A DNA stretch of 64,000 bases, from the NCBI RefSeq assembly GCF_017874615.1, contig NZ_JAGIKV010000014.1:62001-126000 (forward strand), in the 5' to 3' direction. This document shows, piece after piece, positions 16,976 to 25,778 of this stretch. Numbering within the stretch: the first letter of the stretch is position 1; every line of letters starts with the position of its first letter. Both the position numbers and the translations under genes were made by a program. The notes under the pieces were generated by a model. The model searched no databases, had not been told where the DNA came from, and was given only the letters and a program-made list of their open reading frames with translations. The DNA is from Paenibacillus xylanexedens (GTDB lineage Bacteria; Bacillota; Bacilli; Paenibacillales; Paenibacillaceae).

Positions 16976-17029
16976 AAGACCATTCCTTTCTTTTGAGCCT
17001 GAACATCTCAATTTTATCGGAATGGTCTT
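16976..17029 (-). promoter_or_regulatory. Hairpin sequestering the tnpA ribosome-binding site
   Basis: In the tnpA mRNA, AAGACCATTCC (from 17019-17029) can pair over 11 bp with GGAATGGTCTT (16976-16986). The second arm contains the GGAA of the ribosome site and ends 2 nt before the ATG. Salmonella IS200 is known to block tnpA translation with a leader stem; this one has the same logic. Confidence 0.65.
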
Positions 17030-17124
17030 GGTGGTCAAACCCTCGATCCCTCCACCCGCATAGCGGGTGGTTTTTTGTTTCGCGCGTTTCACGCACTCAA
17101 CTGGCTAAAGCCATAACAAAAAAA

Positions 17125-17147
17125 GAAGTCGCTCCTATAGCGACTTC
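17125..17147. terminator. Bidirectional terminator between SDR and IS200
   Basis: GAAGTCGC (17125-17132) pairs with GCGACTTC (17140-17147), with an A-run on the left. The IS200 end abuts its A/T tract. Confidence 0.8.
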
Positions 17148-17252
17148 TTCATCTCTTTCAAGCGTTTCTTGGCACAAAATATATGCCTAGATCTCAAGCT
17201 CATCTACTTGGTTACAACTTTATGTTGTGACCTGCTAAAATCATCACCAATT

Positions 17253-17942
17253 TTAAAACAGAATGGTTTCGGGGGTAACACCCTTAGGATACTCTTCCTC
17301 CCATACGTTTTTCTCTACATAGGCCTGGTACCACATCTCGGCAATTACATTCGGATCATCAATTGCGCCAGTACCTGACTCCTTGATCAATAAACCTAAT
17401 GAGCGGTGGCCCACAAAAATCCCTTGGGCAGACAATGAAGTATGAAGATTAGCAACATAATTGCGTAACCCTGAAAGAGCAATACCGATATTCCCCATCA
17501 TGGACACAGGGTACATGGCGGATAATCCTGAGGTAAAGAGCAAGGCTCCCTCTTTCCTGGTGAGCATATCAGGGAGAACAGCATTGACGACATGGATGGC
17601 ACTAACCACGTTCGCCTCAAATGCGTCCCTGGCGTTCTCCGCCGTTAACTCCAATACAGAAGTGGGAGGATAATTGCCTGCTGTTGGACTGAATTCCAAC
17701 ACATCAATCTGACCATACTTTTCTTTCATGTTGGTCATAGCCTGTTCAATCTGTTCCTTGTTAAAAATATCTGCTACGAAATAAGATGCCTCGATACCAT
17801 CCGCTTTCAGTTCATCCACCATATCTTGCAGTTTTGCAACATTTCTTGCAACTAATGCCACTTGGAAGCCGCGCTTGCCAAAGCTCTTCGCAATAGATAA
17901 TCCTAATCCCTTACCTGCACCAATAATCGCCAGTGTTTTCAT
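17253..17942 (-). CDS. Atypical SDR-family protein
   Basis: A 229-residue Rossmann protein. The cofactor loop is GAGKGLG (about 8-14), followed by FQVALVARNVAKLQ. The usual catalytic YxxxK is not seen: after LLFTSGLSAMYPVSM the expected helix reads GNIGIALSGLRNY. It may therefore be non-catalytic or use other residues; many SDRs of this subgroup share this. Start ATG 17942 has AAGGAGA upstream. It is divergent from a TetR-type regulator, which probably controls it. Confidence 0.8.
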   Translation of the reverse strand: MKTLAIIGAGKGLGLSIAKSFGKRGFQVALVARNVAKLQDMVDELKADGIEASYFVADIFNKEQIEQAMTNMKEKYGQIDVLEFSPTAGNYPPTSVLELTAENARDAFEANVVSAIHVVNAVLPDMLTRKEGALLFTSGLSAMYPVSMMGNIGIALSGLRNYVANLHTSLSAQGIFVGHRSLGLLIKESGTGAIDDPNVIAEMWYQAYVEKNVWEEEYPKGVTPETILF

Positions 17943-18099
17943 TTATGATTCTCCTTTTATGAATGAGTTAGTGAGTTCAATTGACAGTTGTAATTGTAAA
18001 ACGTACACTTAAAGGACTCAATGGTTGATATAATTCAATGTGTTAATTAAACATCACTTTTGATAAATCCGACTATTATTTATGGAGGGGTAGCACGAA

Positions 18100-18684
18100 T
18101 TGGGTAAAGATAAAGTGGATCTGCGCATTCTCAAAACGCGGAAAGCCATTAAAGAAGCGTTTCTAAGATTAGTACAAACCAAAGGCTATGAACGAATTAC
18201 TGTGCAGGATATTGCCAAAGAAGCGATGATAAATCGCAACACATTTTATTTGCACTATGTAGATAAACCTCAATTCATGGAGAGGTTATTTCAGGAAAAC
18301 GTGGAGAGTTTAAATGCTTGCTTAAGCCTGGAAGTGAGTTCAATTCATGAGATGGATAAAGATATGTTTGCGACCATGTTAAAAACGATTTTTGACGATA
18401 TTGAAGCCAATATGATATTTTTTAAGACAATGATCACTCAAAATATTTATCCAAACTTCTCCGTATACTTGAAAGAGGCTTTTAAAACGATCATTTTTTC
18501 GGGAATCGGCGATCATCGCCACGATGAGAAGATAAAAATTGGCATCGAATACATGATATCTGGATTGGTAGGAGTAATTTGTCTCTGGATAGTTGAACCG
18601 GAGAACTACAGGGTAGATAACTTTATCGAGCAACTGAGTGAAATTCACTATTCTAACATGGTTGACTTGCTGAAGGATACTTGA
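18100..18684 (+). CDS. TetR/AcrR-family transcriptional regulator
   Basis: A 194-residue regulator from TTG 18100 with GGAGGGG 9 nt upstream. The N-terminal helix-turn-helix is RITVQDIAKEAMINRNTFYLHYVDK. The C-terminal helical domain (about 75-190) ends in a TetR_C-like ISGLVGVICLWIVEP stretch. It is divergent from the SDR at 17.3 kb and is the likely local repressor. Confidence 0.9.
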   Translation: MGKDKVDLRILKTRKAIKEAFLRLVQTKGYERITVQDIAKEAMINRNTFYLHYVDKPQFMERLFQENVESLNACLSLEVSSIHEMDKDMFATMLKTIFDDIEANMIFFKTMITQNIYPNFSVYLKEAFKTIIFSGIGDHRHDEKIKIGIEYMISGLVGVICLWIVEPENYRVDNFIEQLSEIHYSNMVDLLKDT

Positions 18685-19060
18685 TAATAAACTAGTATGA
18701 TCTGAACAGAAAGGCTATTCTTGCCGAATCTGATCTGGCTCGACTCCCTGCTTAGATCTGTCAGAACTAGGCAGGCATAGAATAATGTTTGCAGTCAGAT
18801 ACGAAGATAACGGTACTGTCCTTACTCCGGCGTTCTCAACGCTTTCAGGTACCATGAGCCTGTCATGAATCCACATGACAAAAGCTAAGTGGCTATAATG
18901 CGAGTCCGATATACTTTGAATCAACTTGCTCAATGGGTAATTTCCACCACTACAAAGCAGAATATCCCCGTTAAGTATAAATCCTCATACATCTTCATAT
19001 TTGGACACGAACATTTGAATTACTACCTCTGCCAAGAAGCCACAATTCGTGTTCCTAAGC
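18685..19060. other. Intergenic, possible gene debris
   Basis: Both strands have short frames without ribosome sites. The 72-codon minus frame at 18715-18933 looks weakly coding but matches no family I recognise. Confidence 0.35.
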
Positions 19061-19213
19061 ATGAGCATGAGATACCAAGAGCCAATCTACGAAACCGACA
19101 TCGACAAGTTTGTAAGCACATATTCGCGTCCCGATGGTTGGCGCAGATTGATTGGTCTTTACCGGAAAAACGTTATTTCTAATAAAAAAATCGTTATTCA
19201 CGCGAATTCTTAA
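19061..19213 (+). pseudogene. Alpha/beta-hydrolase fragment
   Basis: A 50-residue scrap, MSMRYQEPIYETDIDKFVST then YSRPDGWRRLIGLYRKN. It resembles the cap region of epoxide-hydrolase-like alpha/beta hydrolases (I.E.DID.yv..YsRP.g.....gLYR). The nucleophile and catalytic His regions are absent on both sides. Confidence 0.5.
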
Positions 19214-19245
19214 ATTCATGTGCTTTTTTCTTGCCACATGATCTT

Positions 19246-19366
19246 CATCATGATGCTATTTAGATATCTACCTAATCCGAAATGACACAATGTTCTTGTC
19301 CTTAAAACAAAAAAAGCCGCTGTAATAGCGACTTTAATGGAACAATGTTCTTGTCCCTCGACAATT
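19246..19366. repeat. Dispersed hairpin-repeat family, copy R6 (compound)
   Basis: The first 46 nt are identical to copy R1. The GTTCTTGTCC core then occurs twice (near 19292 and 19347), separated by a small terminator-like hairpin AAGCCGCT/AGCGACTT (about 19314-19336). Confidence 0.75.
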
Positions 19367-19446
19367 TCGTTCTGTTTTTGTTTTTATAAGTTCCCCTTTC
19401 TTGCTTTTTTTAGCGATGTCACTCTTCGATCGAATTCATAATAACT

Positions 19447-20406
19447 TTAAGCCTTGCGAAGCATTTGTCTCTCGCTTAGCTGTGAAAGCATATCCTTCGT
19501 CATGGCCTTCAGGTCGTAGCGAGCATGAAATCCCCATTCTATTTTCGCTGCCGTTGCATCAATGGAATGCGGCCAGCTATCGGCAATCGCCTGTCTCTTC
19601 GGATCAACGTCATAATCGAGGATAAAGCCTGGAAGCTCATCCCGAATCGCCGCAGCGATCGCCTCCGGATCCACGCTCATTGCGGTGACATTAAATGAAT
19701 TTCGGTGCATCAACCGGGAAGAATCCGCTTCCATCAAATCGATGATAGCGTTCAGGGCATCCGGCATATACATCATGTCCATGTTTGAGTCCTTGGCGAT
19801 ATAAGATGTATACCGGCCAGCCGTCACGGCTGCGTAATAAATTTCCACGGCGTAATCCGTCGTTCCTCCGCCGGGAGGCGTCATATAAGATATCAAACCC
19901 GGGAATCGCAGTCCCCTAGTATCCAGGCCGTATTTGTGAAAATAATAATCACAAAGCAGTTCGCCGGACACTTTGTTCACGCCGTACATCGTATTGGGCC
20001 TCTGGATCGTATCCTGAGGGGTATTGTCTTTCGGAGTCAAAGGACCAAAAGATCCTATGGAGCTTGGAGTGAAAAATTGGCAGCCGAGCTCCCTGGATAT
20101 TTCAAGTGCATTCATCAATCCACCCATATTCAAATTCCAGGCAAGCAGCGGTTTCTCCTCTGCGGTAGCCGACAGCAGCGCAGCCAAATGGATGACGGTA
20201 TCAACTTCGTACCGCTTGGCGATTTCGAACATCGCCTTATCATTCGTCACGTCCAGCAGCTCGAATGGCCCCGATCGGGTAATTTCGTGGGCTGATGACC
20301 TGAGATCCGTAGCAATGACGTGATCCGCACCATAAATTTCACGTAATTTAACAACTAACTCAGAACCGATTTGGCCCAGTGCTCCGGTCACCAAAATCTT
20401 GTTCAT
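19447..20406 (-). CDS. tdh: L-threonine 3-dehydrogenase, SDR type
   Basis: A 319-residue extended SDR related to UDP-galactose epimerases. The cofactor loop is VTGALGQIGSEL (6-17), the catalytic Ser/Thr region FFTPSSIGSFGP and YxxxK is YGVNK. PPGGGTTDYAVEIYYAA is characteristic of SDR-type threonine dehydrogenases, which oxidise L-threonine to 2-amino-3-ketobutyrate with NAD. It lies 36 nt after kbl, whose product uses that ketoacid, so both form one catabolic operon. Confidence 0.92.
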   Translation of the reverse strand: MNKILVTGALGQIGSELVVKLREIYGADHVIATDLRSSAHEITRSGPFELLDVTNDKAMFEIAKRYEVDTVIHLAALLSATAEEKPLLAWNLNMGGLMNALEISRELGCQFFTPSSIGSFGPLTPKDNTPQDTIQRPNTMYGVNKVSGELLCDYYFHKYGLDTRGLRFPGLISYMTPPGGGTTDYAVEIYYAAVTAGRYTSYIAKDSNMDMMYMPDALNAIIDLMEADSSRLMHRNSFNVTAMSVDPEAIAAAIRDELPGFILDYDVDPKRQAIADSWPHSIDATAAKIEWGFHARYDLKAMTKDMLSQLSERQMLRKA

Positions 20407-20442
20407 AAGACATTCCTCCCGAAATGTACTCCCGCGAATGAG

Positions 20443-21633
20443 CTAAATCAACTTCATTTCCTTGCCAACTTTCTCATAAACGGAAATCACCTGGTCGAGC
20501 ATCTCCTTGGTATGGGCAGCTGTCGGCATGTTGCGTATTCTTCCGGTTCCTTTCGGAACCGTCGGAAACAGGATTGCCTTGGCGTAAACTCCTTCTTCAT
20601 AAAGCCGTTTGCTGAACTGTTGGGTGGTTACTTCATCGCCAATGATACAAGGTGTGATCGGCGTTTCGCTTTGGCCTACATCATATCCAAGCCGGCTCAA
20701 GCCATTTTTCAAATCATTGCCGTTCTCCCACAGCTTCTCGATCAGCTCTTTGTCATTCATCAAAATGTCGACAGAAGCGCTGCAAGAAGCGATTGCAGCC
20801 GGAGGTAGCGATGTCGAGAACAGAAACGGACGGCTTCTCAGCTTCAACCATTCGATCAGTTGTTTTTTACCCGCCACATAACCGCCGACAACGCCAATCG
20901 CCTTGGAAAGAGTACCAATTTGAAAGTCAATGTGGTCTGACAATCCAAAATGCTTCACGGTTCCCGCACCTGCTCCGAGAACGCCCGAACCGTGGGCATC
21001 ATCCACATAAGTAATCAGATCGAATTCTTCTGCTATTTTCACGATTTCAGGCAGCTTTGCTATATCACCATCCATGGAGAAAACCCCGTCGGTGATGACC
21101 ATAATTTTATGGTACTGACCGGATTCCTTCGCATCTTTCGCCTGCTGTCTTAAATCATTCATATCCGAATGCTTAAAGCGAATCACCTTGGCTCTCGACA
21201 GGCGGCAGCCATCAATAATCGAAGCGTGGTTCAGCTCATCTGATAAAATCGCATCATGCTGGTCCATTACCGCGGATATAGCAGCCATATTGCAGTTAAA
21301 TCCCGATTGATACACGATAACGGCTTCCGTTTTTTTGAAACGGGCCAGTTTTTCTTCAAGCTCAATATGAAGATCCATCGTACCATTAATTGTTCTCACA
21401 GCCCCTGCGCCTGCCCCGTATGTCTGCGACGCCTTAACTGAAGCATCAATCAGGCGGTGATCTGTTGCCAGTCCCAAATAGTTATTGGAAGACAAATTGA
21501 TTAGGGACTTTCCGTCGATACGAATAACAGGACCATTTGCACCCTGCAGCGTATCGATGACGTTATATAGACCTTTAGTCTTTAGATCTTCGATGTTCGA
21601 ATTTAAAAATTGGTCCAATGCTTGACTTGACAT
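20443..21633 (-). CDS. kbl: Glycine C-acetyltransferase (2-amino-3-ketobutyrate CoA ligase)
   Basis: A 396-residue PLP-dependent alpha-oxoamine synthase. The PLP lysine is in [13 protein letters not shown], the PLP-binding Asp in [12 protein letters not shown], and substrate motifs are [10 protein letters not shown] and [14 protein letters not shown]. It converts 2-amino-3-ketobutyrate plus CoA to glycine and acetyl-CoA. Pairing with tdh separates it from the similar BioF. Start ATG 21633 has GGAGGG upstream. An imperfect palindrome at 21656-21678 may be an operator. Confidence 0.93.
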   Translation of the reverse strand: MSSQALDQFLNSNIEDLKTKGLYNVIDTLQGANGPVIRIDGKSLINLSSNNYLGLATDHRLIDASVKASQTYGAGAGAVRTINGTMDLHIELEEKLARFKKTEAVIVYQSGFNCNMAAISAVMDQHDAILSDELNHASIIDGCRLSRAKVIRFKHSDMNDLRQQAKDAKESGQYHKIMVITDGVFSMDGDIAKLPEIVKIAEEFDLITYVDDAHGSGVLGAGAGTVKHFGLSDHIDFQIGTLSKAIGVVGGYVAGKKQLIEWLKLRSRPFLFSTSLPPAAIASCSASVDILMNDKELIEKLWENGNDLKNGLSRLGYDVGQSETPITPCIIGDEVTTQQFSKRLYEEGVYAKAILFPTVPKGTGRIRNMPTAAHTKEMLDQVISVYEKVGKEMKLI

Positions 21634-21655
21634 TCCATTCCCTCCTCGATATACG

Positions 21656-21678
21656 TATGTCCTCGTACAGGAGACATA
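21656..21678. promoter_or_regulatory. Imperfect palindrome upstream of kbl-tdh
   Basis: TATGTCCTC-GTACA-GGAGACATA: arms match except for inner positions. It is centred about 33 nt upstream of the kbl start, inside the expected leader. Possible operator or leader stem. Confidence 0.4.
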
Positions 21679-21861
21679 GTATTCTTCAAAAAAACCTTGT
21701 TATAAAAGGAAATAAACTAATTTAAATGTATCATCATTTTTATTTTTTGTACACATGTGGCGGACAAAAAATAAAAAAATCCGCAAAAAAAAATAGCGAT
21801 TGCTTCCCCCATTCTCGGAAGCATTTAGTCGTTGAACTATCCTGCTCGTTAGTTAAAACGA

Positions 21862-21892
21862 AAAGCAGCCAATCACATTGATCAGCTGCTTT
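21862..21892. terminator. Terminator-like hairpin right of kbl
   Basis: AAAGCAGC (21862-21869) pairs with GCTGCTTT (21885-21892), with a T-run on the right and A-run on the left. It probably ends the minus-strand GNAT remnant's original transcript. The rest of 21679-21982 holds no gene. Confidence 0.7.
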
Positions 21893-21982
21893 CTTTTCCT
21901 ATTATTGAGCTAACGTTTCCCGTCTTACTATACTCTATAACGTAAAGCTATAAGGACGCAGTACTACTCATATTCTAAAGAA

Positions 21983-22140
21983 CTAACTGTTTGGGTTAAA
22001 AATCGCGAGTATCTGATGATCCTCCCATTTTCCATTAATATGAACATTCTGTCGAGCAATGCCTTCTTTTTGAAAGCCAACCTTCTCAAGCACTCGAATT
22101 GAAGCGATATTATGCGTTATTGCCCTGTTAATAAAGACAA
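21983..22140 (-). pseudogene. GNAT (RimJ/RimL-type) acetyltransferase fragment
   Basis: About 50 codons in one frame: NIASIRVLEKVGFQKEGIAR, then NGKWEDHQILAIF, stop at 21983. This is the C-terminal acetyl-CoA-binding end of a RimJ/L-like GNAT enzyme (N.aS..vlek.GF..EG..R). The N-terminal two thirds are missing; a hairpin lies at the break. Confidence 0.75.
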
Positions 22141-22143
22141 AAA

Positions 22144-22188
22144 GAAGTAACCCACTCACTGATGTAGCCTTGAGTTGGGTTACTTCTC
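22144..22188. terminator. Strong hairpin (probable terminator)
   Basis: A 12-bp perfect stem (AGAAGTAACCCA at 22144-22155 with TGGGTTACTTCT at 22177-22188). It is adjacent to the broken GNAT fragment. Confidence 0.65.
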
Positions 22189-22222
22189 TTCTTATGCAAA
22201 ATTGTATTATATTAAAACGGTA

Positions 22223-22252
22223 GGTAAGGAACTCAACTCTGAGTTCCTTGCC
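22223..22252. terminator. Terminator of WxL operon
   Basis: GGTAAGGAACTC/GAGTTCCTTGCC stem with a 6-nt loop, T-rich on both sides (TATTTTTT right; TTTTAAT on the minus strand). It is immediately downstream of the WxL protein stop. Confidence 0.8.
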
Positions 22253-22258
22253 TATTTT

Positions 22259-23422
22259 TTAAAGCCCAGTCCCAATCACATAGTTAACTGTAGCTTTGTA
22301 TACTCCTGATCGAGTACCAACCATCTGACCCACTTGGATGTTACCGTCACCTTCTTTGCTTACTACCTCTAGAGTTTTAGGTACGGTAAGATGATTTTCT
22401 ACTCGATAATTATATGATCCCGATCCAAATCCCGGATCAGCACTAAGTATAGTTTTACTTGCACTACTCAGCGTAATACTTCCTGTGTTAGGTCCATAAG
22501 TTGGATCTACGGCCTGACCAGATACATGTGTAAGTTGTGTTGTTTGCAACGTTACCGCAGAGGCAGGTAACTTTAGAACAATTGTAGCATTAGTACCAGA
22601 AGGATCTACGAGTTGTTCACTCATGAAATCCGTTAAAGATACCTTTAACTTCCATCCTTTAGCTTCCCCAGTATTGTCTGTCACGGAAGCGTTACTTGAA
22701 GTCTGGCTAATCATTGTTTTATTGTAGTCCAATTCCACATCATTAAATGAACCTGACGATATGTAAAACTCGAGCTCTCCTCCAATAACTCCTACTTGAG
22801 TATCTCCTGAAACCGGTACAGTATTGGACGTTGAATTAACTTCTACGTTATCTATAAATAATTTATAAGAGCCACCGTCTTGAGAAATGATTGAATCAAA
22901 TCGAATTTTGAAATTAGTAGCACCTGCTGGTGGAGTTGCTCTCAGAATGAAGTCTGAGTATCCTACTGTTGCTGATGTTACAGGACTGCTGGTTACTTCT
23001 CCTACTAACGTATCGGCATTGTCGTAAAATACGATTGCATAGTTAAGACTTGCATCTGCTATATTTACGATTTTACTTTTAAACTTAAGAGTTAATCCTT
23101 GACCTTGTACGATTGGATAACTATCGCTAATTACTCTAAGGTTATCTCCGGCAAGACTGGCACCGTTTTCTGCTAAAATCTGAGCCTGACTTCCTTCGTA
23201 TGGATCTTCACCGGTGACCGCTGCTTGTAGGGACTGAGGGATATTACCTATTGTCCCAAAGGACCAATTCGCACCAGAACCTCCAGCTGCAGGACCCTCG
23301 AATCCTCCATTTTGAATTAAGTTCGTTGCTGCTGTTGCTTGACCTGATCCTATAACAGACAGTGCTAATGCTGCTGATAACAAGATGTTAGGTAACTTCT
23401 TTAACACGTTCTTCTTTCTCAT
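22259..23422 (-). CDS. WxL-domain cell-surface protein
   Basis: A 387-residue exported protein. The signal peptide is about 1-32 (ends ATAATN). Residues about 33-195 form a beta-sandwich like a carbohydrate-binding module (NLIQNGGFEGP ... YKLFIDNVEVN). The C-terminal part (about 205-387) is a WxL-type domain, seen as KGWKLKVSLTDFMSEQ and the terminal GVYKATVNYVIGTGL. WxL domains attach non-covalently to peptidoglycan together with DUF916/WxLIP membrane proteins, one of which is the overlapping upstream gene. Start ATG 23422 lies 35 nt inside that gene, so translation is coupled. Confidence 0.75.
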   Translation of the reverse strand: MRKKNVLKKLPNILLSAALALSVIGSGQATAATNLIQNGGFEGPAAGGSGANWSFGTIGNIPQSLQAAVTGEDPYEGSQAQILAENGASLAGDNLRVISDSYPIVQGQGLTLKFKSKIVNIADASLNYAIVFYDNADTLVGEVTSSPVTSATVGYSDFILRATPPAGATNFKIRFDSIISQDGGSYKLFIDNVEVNSTSNTVPVSGDTQVGVIGGELEFYISSGSFNDVELDYNKTMISQTSSNASVTDNTGEAKGWKLKVSLTDFMSEQLVDPSGTNATIVLKLPASAVTLQTTQLTHVSGQAVDPTYGPNTGSITLSSASKTILSADPGFGSGSYNYRVENHLTVPKTLEVVSKEGDGNIQVGQMVGTRSGVYKATVNYVIGTGL

Positions 23423-24431
23423 CCTTTTTTCTCCTTCTTAAAAGCAATATTATTATGACAATCATTAAAAGTATAATGATCGATATAACTACGATGATCC
23501 AAATCCAGAACTCTTTAATGAATGCCCAAAATCCTAAATCATAGGGGTTACCTACGTTATCAGCTTTGTCCATCGCGTTCATTAGATCTGCAGTGGTTAC
23601 TTGGAAATGATATGTACCTCTTAAAGTTGCTTCATCATACTTAACTTCATACTCTAATTCATACTTTCCAGGTGTTAGAATATTGGGCACATTTAGATCG
23701 TAAAGACCCGTTGTTTTAACATACACAGAATCCATAGTGTAAGTCTCTTTAACAAGTACAGTACCGTCCTTGGCTTTCAATATTAAAATTCCTTGAGGCT
23801 TCTCAAGAATAGTACCTTTATTTATGTGAGGTACAAAAACGGTTAGCAATCCATCATTATTGAATGTATGAGATAACTTTCCTATATCCATTTTACGAGT
23901 GGATTTCTCGATATCCACATTCAATACAACTTGCAAGGGTAATTGAGTGTTGAAATTGGTTTGTGTGCTCATGCCAGAAGTTACGGTCGCTTCTTCAGCA
24001 GGAGTGAATTCCTGAGACACTATCGCAGCTATGTATTGACCAGGTTTAGTATCTTTTGGGACGTTTACAGTAAATACAAATTCTTTACTTTCATTAGGTT
24101 TTAACTTTACTTTTTCAGGAGTTTCTTTTATCCATGTTCCAAATAAAGATGGAACATTCTCTTTAAGTGGATATGTCCAACCCCCTCTTAGATCGGAAAG
24201 TACATCCGTGGGGTATATTGTAAACTCTTTTTCTTTCTTACTAACATTATTTACTTTTACCTTTACTTTTACTTCGTCTCCTGGCTTAACGGACTTCATA
24301 AACCCGGTAGAACTTTGGGAGTTTTCAATAGAAGCTGTAAAGGAGCTTATGCTATTATCTGCGTACGTCCTTGTTGAATACATGATAAAAGAAACTAGAA
24401 TCATCAACATTAGTATTTTAATTTTATTCAT
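23388..24431 (-). CDS. DUF916/WxLIP-family membrane-anchored surface protein
   Basis: A 347-residue protein with a signal peptide (1-24), two Ig-like beta domains (about 28-160 and 165-280) and one C-terminal membrane helix (EFWIWIIVVISIIILLMIVI) followed by a basic cytosolic tail (LLRRRKKDEKEERVKEVT). WLRGGWTYPL-type and PGQYIAAIVSQ motifs are typical of the WxL-interacting protein family, which binds peptidoglycan and partner WxL proteins. Operon with the WxL gene. Such pairs are best known in lactic acid bacteria and listeriae. Confidence 0.8.
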   Translation of the reverse strand: MNKIKILMLMILVSFIMYSTRTYADNSISSFTASIENSQSSTGFMKSVKPGDEVKVKVKVNNVSKKEKEFTIYPTDVLSDLRGGWTYPLKENVPSLFGTWIKETPEKVKLKPNESKEFVFTVNVPKDTKPGQYIAAIVSQEFTPAEEATVTSGMSTQTNFNTQLPLQVVLNVDIEKSTRKMDIGKLSHTFNNDGLLTVFVPHINKGTILEKPQGILILKAKDGTVLVKETYTMDSVYVKTTGLYDLNVPNILTPGKYELEYEVKYDEATLRGTYHFQVTTADLMNAMDKADNVGNPYDLGFWAFIKEFWIWIIVVISIIILLMIVIIILLLRRRKKDEKEERVKEVT

Positions 24432-24504
24432 TTGACATATCTCCTAAAGCATACTGAATGAGAACCAAATGAAGTGCAGCTACTGGTCTCTGTCAACATG
24501 TGTT

Positions 24505-24874
24505 TTACTCCTCATAAAGCAGCTGCCTCGTATTCTTATTTTCCTTTGCTATACGTCGCTTCGCATCACGGAGAATGAAGTCTCGCTGACCATCTGTGTC
24601 GTCAGAAAACACGGTTCTATGAATGACAATTAGCTCTAAAAGCTTTTGTGTCTTTGGATTTTTCATCGACTCTATGTAAGAGACGTTCTATAAGATGGTT
24701 TTGCTTATTGATCGCTCCAATTGATGGCTAAGAAAGGGCGATTTGGTTTTAGTCATTTGTTAAAACAAATGCTCTGCTTCTGCAATCCTTTTATGATCCT
24801 TGGGTTTCTGAGATAAGCTGCTGCTGCGCAGCGAAGCCTACGAGATCAATACATTTTTCTGGTAGACTTCCCAT
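24505..24874 (-). pseudogene. Degenerate small gene of unknown function
   Basis: An ATG at 24874 with AAGGAGG 10 nt upstream opens MGSLPEKCIDLVGFAAQQQL, stopping after 27 codons. A neighbouring frame continues with KPKDHKRIAEAEHLF. Further on, ATG 24666 opens a 53-codon frame to 24505 (MKNPKTQKLLELIVIHRTVF ... AKRRIAKENKNTRQLLYEE). All are on one strand and look like pieces of one broken gene. No family recognised. Confidence 0.4.
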
Positions 24875-25524
24875 GATTGCATCCTCCTTCCTAGATTTCA
24901 TAATGGGCCTCACGTACCTTTCATTGGTTAGGGAATTGTAGTAATGTTCTTCAATAAGAAAAAATTACTAGAATAATATTATCACAAGTTTGACACTAAA
25001 ACACCTGACTTTGTACACTTTTCATTAATTTTTCAAATTTGATTATAGCTAATTTGAAATAAACAACAAAAAAAGTGTTCTATTCAATAAATAAGACAAA
25101 AGAACTATTATGACACAATAGCGTTGATTGAACAAACATAAATAAAGATATTATGATTGAAAACATTAAGTAGTGCATTGTGAGTCCGCAAGAAGATCTT
25201 ACAAACCTACATAGAAAAAGTTCTCTGACCCGACATGATTCATTCGATTTACTGTACAGATTTCAAAAAAATATCTCAATAACGCATGTGCATCAATCCG
25301 AATGCCGTATACTCTAAGGATTAACATGGTTAATTGGATCATTGGCAGCATAAATGTACAAATTTGAATCGATTGGCTCAACATTAGTTAATAAAATGAC
25401 CATTCTGTTATACGAGTCGTTCACAGCACCATTAGGTCCATTTACATTGGTTAATTGGCTCAAAGCGTCAAATATAACAACTGATCAATCGGACGAAAAC
25501 TGCGGGTTTGCTAAAGTGGATCGC
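24875..25524. other. Long intergenic stretch without a supported gene
   Basis: AT-rich. A 61-codon minus frame at 25199-25384 lacks a ribosome site and a known family. No RNA gene or repeat recognised. Confidence 0.4.
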
Positions 25525-25710
25525 CCCTTGCTGCTATTCGTTATTTCGGGATGTTCATTTAACGAAGCTAATAATAAGCCGCTTTTCCTCGTGAATGTAG
25601 ATGCACCAACTGAGGTCATAATTAATGAACCGATTACTGTAGATGCCTTCTTACGGAATAATTCAGGACTCCTCCTGGCAACAAAAGGTTGTGACGGCGG
25701 GTACAACATC
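25525..25710 (+). pseudogene. Lipoprotein fragment with Ig-like start
   Basis: The plus frame contains a lipobox-like LLFVISGCSFNEANN followed by VNVDAPTEVIINEPITVDAF, the start of an extracellular beta-sandwich as in small Bacillales lipoproteins. No start codon with ribosome site is found, and the C-terminal half runs into the terminator of the GH16 gene. Likely remnant. Confidence 0.4.
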
Positions 25711-25719
25711 AATTCAAAT

Positions 25720-25758
25720 GAACAAGCCGTTGATCATCACCAGATCAACGGCTTGTTC
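25720..25758 (-). terminator. Long hairpin after GH16 gene
   Basis: A perfect 16-bp stem (GAACAAGCCGTTGATC, 25720-25735, with its inverse at 25743-25758). On the minus strand it lies 20 nt after the GH16 stop, but the T-tract is weak (ATTTG). Confidence 0.65.
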
Positions 25759-25778
25759 ATTGCGAAACTACTGTTTTA

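Larger units (their letters stand above)
16353..17117 (-). mobile_element. IS200-type insertion sequence
   Basis: About 765 bp, with one transposase gene on the minus strand. It has no terminal inverted repeats but subterminal hairpins: ACCACCCGT/ACGGGTGGT at 16364-16384 and CCACCCGC/GCGGGTGG at 17052-17070, as in IS200/IS605 elements, which move as single-stranded DNA. The 17117 boundary is set by comparison with the solo end at 10772-10902; the other boundary is approximate. Confidence 0.85.

Noticed and set aside
16353-17117. Possible RNA-guided TnpB/omega-RNA system next to TnpA
   Set aside because: No tnpB-like frame is present; the element carries tnpA only.
18715-18933. 72-codon minus-strand frame right of the TetR gene
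   Set aside because: No ribosome site or recognisable family; treated as possible debris.
21640-21720. Possible riboswitch or T-box in front of kbl
   Set aside because: The leader is short, with only an imperfect palindrome and no T-box or glycine-riboswitch elements.
25199-25384. 61-codon minus-strand frame in the long gap before GH16
   Set aside because: No ribosome site or family.
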